From Pseudomonas sp. GM50 (lineage in GTDB: Bacteria; Pseudomonadota; Gammaproteobacteria; Pseudomonadales; Pseudomonadaceae), in NCBI RefSeq assembly GCF_000282375.1, contig NZ_AKJK01000006.1:1-33423 (forward strand): a stretch of 33,423 nt of DNA, given 5' to 3'. A program made the translations under genes and the position numbers. Positions within the stretch are counted from its first letter, which is position 1; each line of letters opens with the position of its first letter. Below the pieces are notes generated by a model that was not told the DNA's origin, searched no databases, and saw only the letters and a program-made list of their open reading frames with translations. This document shows, piece after piece, positions 31,963 through 33,423 of this stretch.

Positions 31963-33423
31963 ATGTCAGAACATGTTCAGCCCATGGAAGCCGTCCGCAG
32001 CGCCGGCACCAGCCAGGAAACCCAGAAAGTCATCTTCGCCTCGTCCTTGGGGACGGTGTTCGAGTGGTACGACTTTTTCCTCTATGGCGCCCTCGCGGCG
32101 GTCATCAGCAAACAGTTCTTCGCCGGGGTCAACGACACCACGGCGTTCATCTTCGCGCTGATGGCGTTTGCCGCCGGCTTCATCGTGCGGCCGTTCGGTG
32201 CGCTGGTGTTCGGGCGGTTGGGGGACATGATCGGCCGCAAATACACGTTCCTCGCGACCATCGTCCTCATGGGCCTGGCGACCTTCTGCGTGGGCTTGCT
32301 GCCGACCTACGCGAGCATTGGCATTGCCGCGCCGATCATCCTCGTGGTGTTGCGCATGCTTCAGGGGCTGGCACTGGGCGGTGAGTATGGCGGCGCTGCC
32401 ACTTACGTCGCCGAACACGCGCCGATGGGCAAACGCGGTTTCCACACCAGCTGGATTCAGTCCACCGCCACCCTCGGCTTGCTGCTGTCGCTGCTGGTGG
32501 TGCTCGGCTGCCGCTACTTCACCGGCGACCAGTTCGAAGTCTGGGGCTGGCGCATTCCGTTTCTGTTTTCGATCGTGCTGCTGGGCATCTCGACCTGGAT
32601 TCGCCTGAGCCTGCATGAATCGCCTGCGTTCGTGAAAATGAAAGAAGAAGGCAAGCTCTGCAAGTCGCCGCTGCGCGATTCCTTCGGCAAATGGGACAAC
32701 CTCAAAGTGGTGCTGATTGCGCTGTTCAGCATCAACGCCGGGCAAGCGGTGACCTTCTACGCGGCGCAGTTCTATGTGCTGTTCTTCCTCACCCAGTTCC
32801 TGAAAATGGACCCGGCGCTGGCCAACAGTCTGCTGATCGTCAGCGTGACCATCGGCGCACCGTTCTTCATCTTTTTTGGCTGGCTGTCGGACAAGGTCGG
32901 GCGTAAACCGGTGCTGATGATCGGCCTGCTGCTGGCCACCGCACTGTACTTCCCGATCTTCAAGACCCTGGCCCACTACGCCAACCCGGCCATCGACCAG
33001 GCCAGCCGCCAGGCACCGATCACCGTGCTGGCCGACCCGGCCACCTGCACCTTCCAGTTCGACCCAGTGGGCAAGGCTAAATTTGATAGCCCGTGCGACA
33101 AGGTCAAAACCTTCCTGGTCAAACAGGGCCTGCCCTACAACAGCGAAGCTCTACCTGCCGGCAGCGCCGTGCAGGTGAGCATCGGCGAGGTGAAAATCGA
33201 TGGCTACGATGAAGCCGCCCTGCGCGGCGCAGTGACCCTGGCCGGGTATCCGTCACAAGCCGACACCCAGCTGATCAACAAACCGATGATCGTGGCGCTG
33301 ATCGTCGCGCTGATCATCATCTCCGCCATGTGCTACGGCCCGCTGGCGGCGCTGATGGTCGAACTGTTCCCGACCCGCATCCGCTACACGTCCATGTCCC
33401 TGCCCTACCACATCGGCAACGGC
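31963..33423 (+). CDS. MFS transporter, metabolite:H+ symporter (MHS) type, cut at window end
   Basis: 487 codons are present and no stop is reached before the window ends. The N-terminus SSLGTVFEWYDFFLYGALAA and the loop GRLGDMIGRKYTFLATIVLM, then LALGGEYGGAATYVAEHAP, are the landmarks of MHS transporters (ShiA, ProP, KgtP relatives). A second half begins near LKVVLIALFSINAGQAVTFY, with the repeated loop GWLSDKVGRKPVLMIGLLL. Between later helices there is a periplasmic insert of about 100 residues (about 335-435) with two cysteines, typical of one subgroup. It probably imports an organic acid or alcohol substrate used by the upstream oxidoreductase. GAGGG is 9 nt before the start. Confidence 0.9.
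   Translation, partial: MSEHVQPMEAVRSAGTSQETQKVIFASSLGTVFEWYDFFLYGALAAVISKQFFAGVNDTTAFIFALMAFAAGFIVRPFGALVFGRLGDMIGRKYTFLATIVLMGLATFCVGLLPTYASIGIAAPIILVVLRMLQGLALGGEYGGAATYVAEHAPMGKRGFHTSWIQSTATLGLLLSLLVVLGCRYFTGDQFEVWGWRIPFLFSIVLLGISTWIRLSLHESPAFVKMKEEGKLCKSPLRDSFGKWDNLKVVLIALFSINAGQAVTFYAAQFYVLFFLTQFLKMDPALANSLLIVSVTIGAPFFIFFGWLSDKVGRKPVLMIGLLLATALYFPIFKTLAHYANPAIDQASRQAPITVLADPATCTFQFDPVGKAKFDSPCDKVKTFLVKQGLPYNSEALPAGSAVQVSIGEVKIDGYDEAALRGAVTLAGYPSQADTQLINKPMIVALIVALIIISAMCYGPLAALMVELFPTRIRYTSMSLPYHIGNG

Overview
The window looks like chromosomal DNA from a fluorescens-group Pseudomonas. The evidence is the high-GC coding style, the bkdR/bkdA1A2B/lpdV operon, the NosP-NahK gene pair, the AlkC-type glycosylase with an Ig-like tail, and at least three families of inverted-repeat (REP/REPIN-like) elements in most intergenic gaps. 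I see no rRNA, tRNA, CRISPR array, transposase or integrase. This assignment is inferred from gene families and layout, without a database search.

Layout. (1) 1-5476: the end of a PQQ-dependent alcohol-oxidation regulatory region. It holds a periplasmic CxxxCW rhodanese-like protein, a LuxR-type response regulator (ErbR/AgmR/PedR1-like), and on the opposite strand a FIST-domain sensor (NosP-like) overlapping a PAS hybrid histidine kinase (NahK/ErcS'-like). (2) 5717-6901: a general porin. (3) 7166-10735: a sulfide/persulfide detoxification cluster, with a TauE/SafE exporter, a type II (human-like) sulfide:quinone oxidoreductase, a BigR-type thiol-switch ArsR repressor and a divergent ETHE1/Blh-like persulfide dioxygenase; a 16-bp perfect palindrome lies in the divergent promoter region. 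(4) 10922-16549: branched-chain keto-acid dehydrogenase, with the Lrp-type activator bkdR divergent from tightly packed bkdA1-bkdA2-bkdB-lpdV. ilvE follows at 16793, so branched-chain amino acid transamination sits next to oxidative decarboxylation of the resulting keto acids.

(5) 17793-19140 is the most unusual part. A strongly AT-rich unit of about 1.3 kb sits exactly at the 3' end of ilvE. It is bounded by a 23-bp direct repeat that duplicates the last codons and stop of ilvE, and it separates ilvE from what looks like its native terminator (19162-19201). It carries one gene, an unrecognised protein of about 362 aa with a D...QAKK motif reminiscent of PD-(D/E)XK nucleases. This looks like a horizontally acquired single-gene cargo.

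(6) 19273-24509: a small membrane protein, a LysR/LysE-exporter pair, an ArsR-like regulator divergent from a solitary cytochrome P450, an FKBP prolyl isomerase and a hypothetical gene. (7) 24819-28953: a CPA2 (KefB/C-like) cation:proton antiporter, AlkC, a DUF4287 protein and a secreted stand-alone CBM20 starch-binding domain. (8) 29118-33423: a LysR regulator divergent from a GMC oxidoreductase, followed by an MHS-type MFS transporter cut by the window edge; probably uptake and oxidation of one unidentified alcohol or organic-acid substrate. In this last region REP elements supply the stop codon of one gene and the whole C-terminal tail of another.
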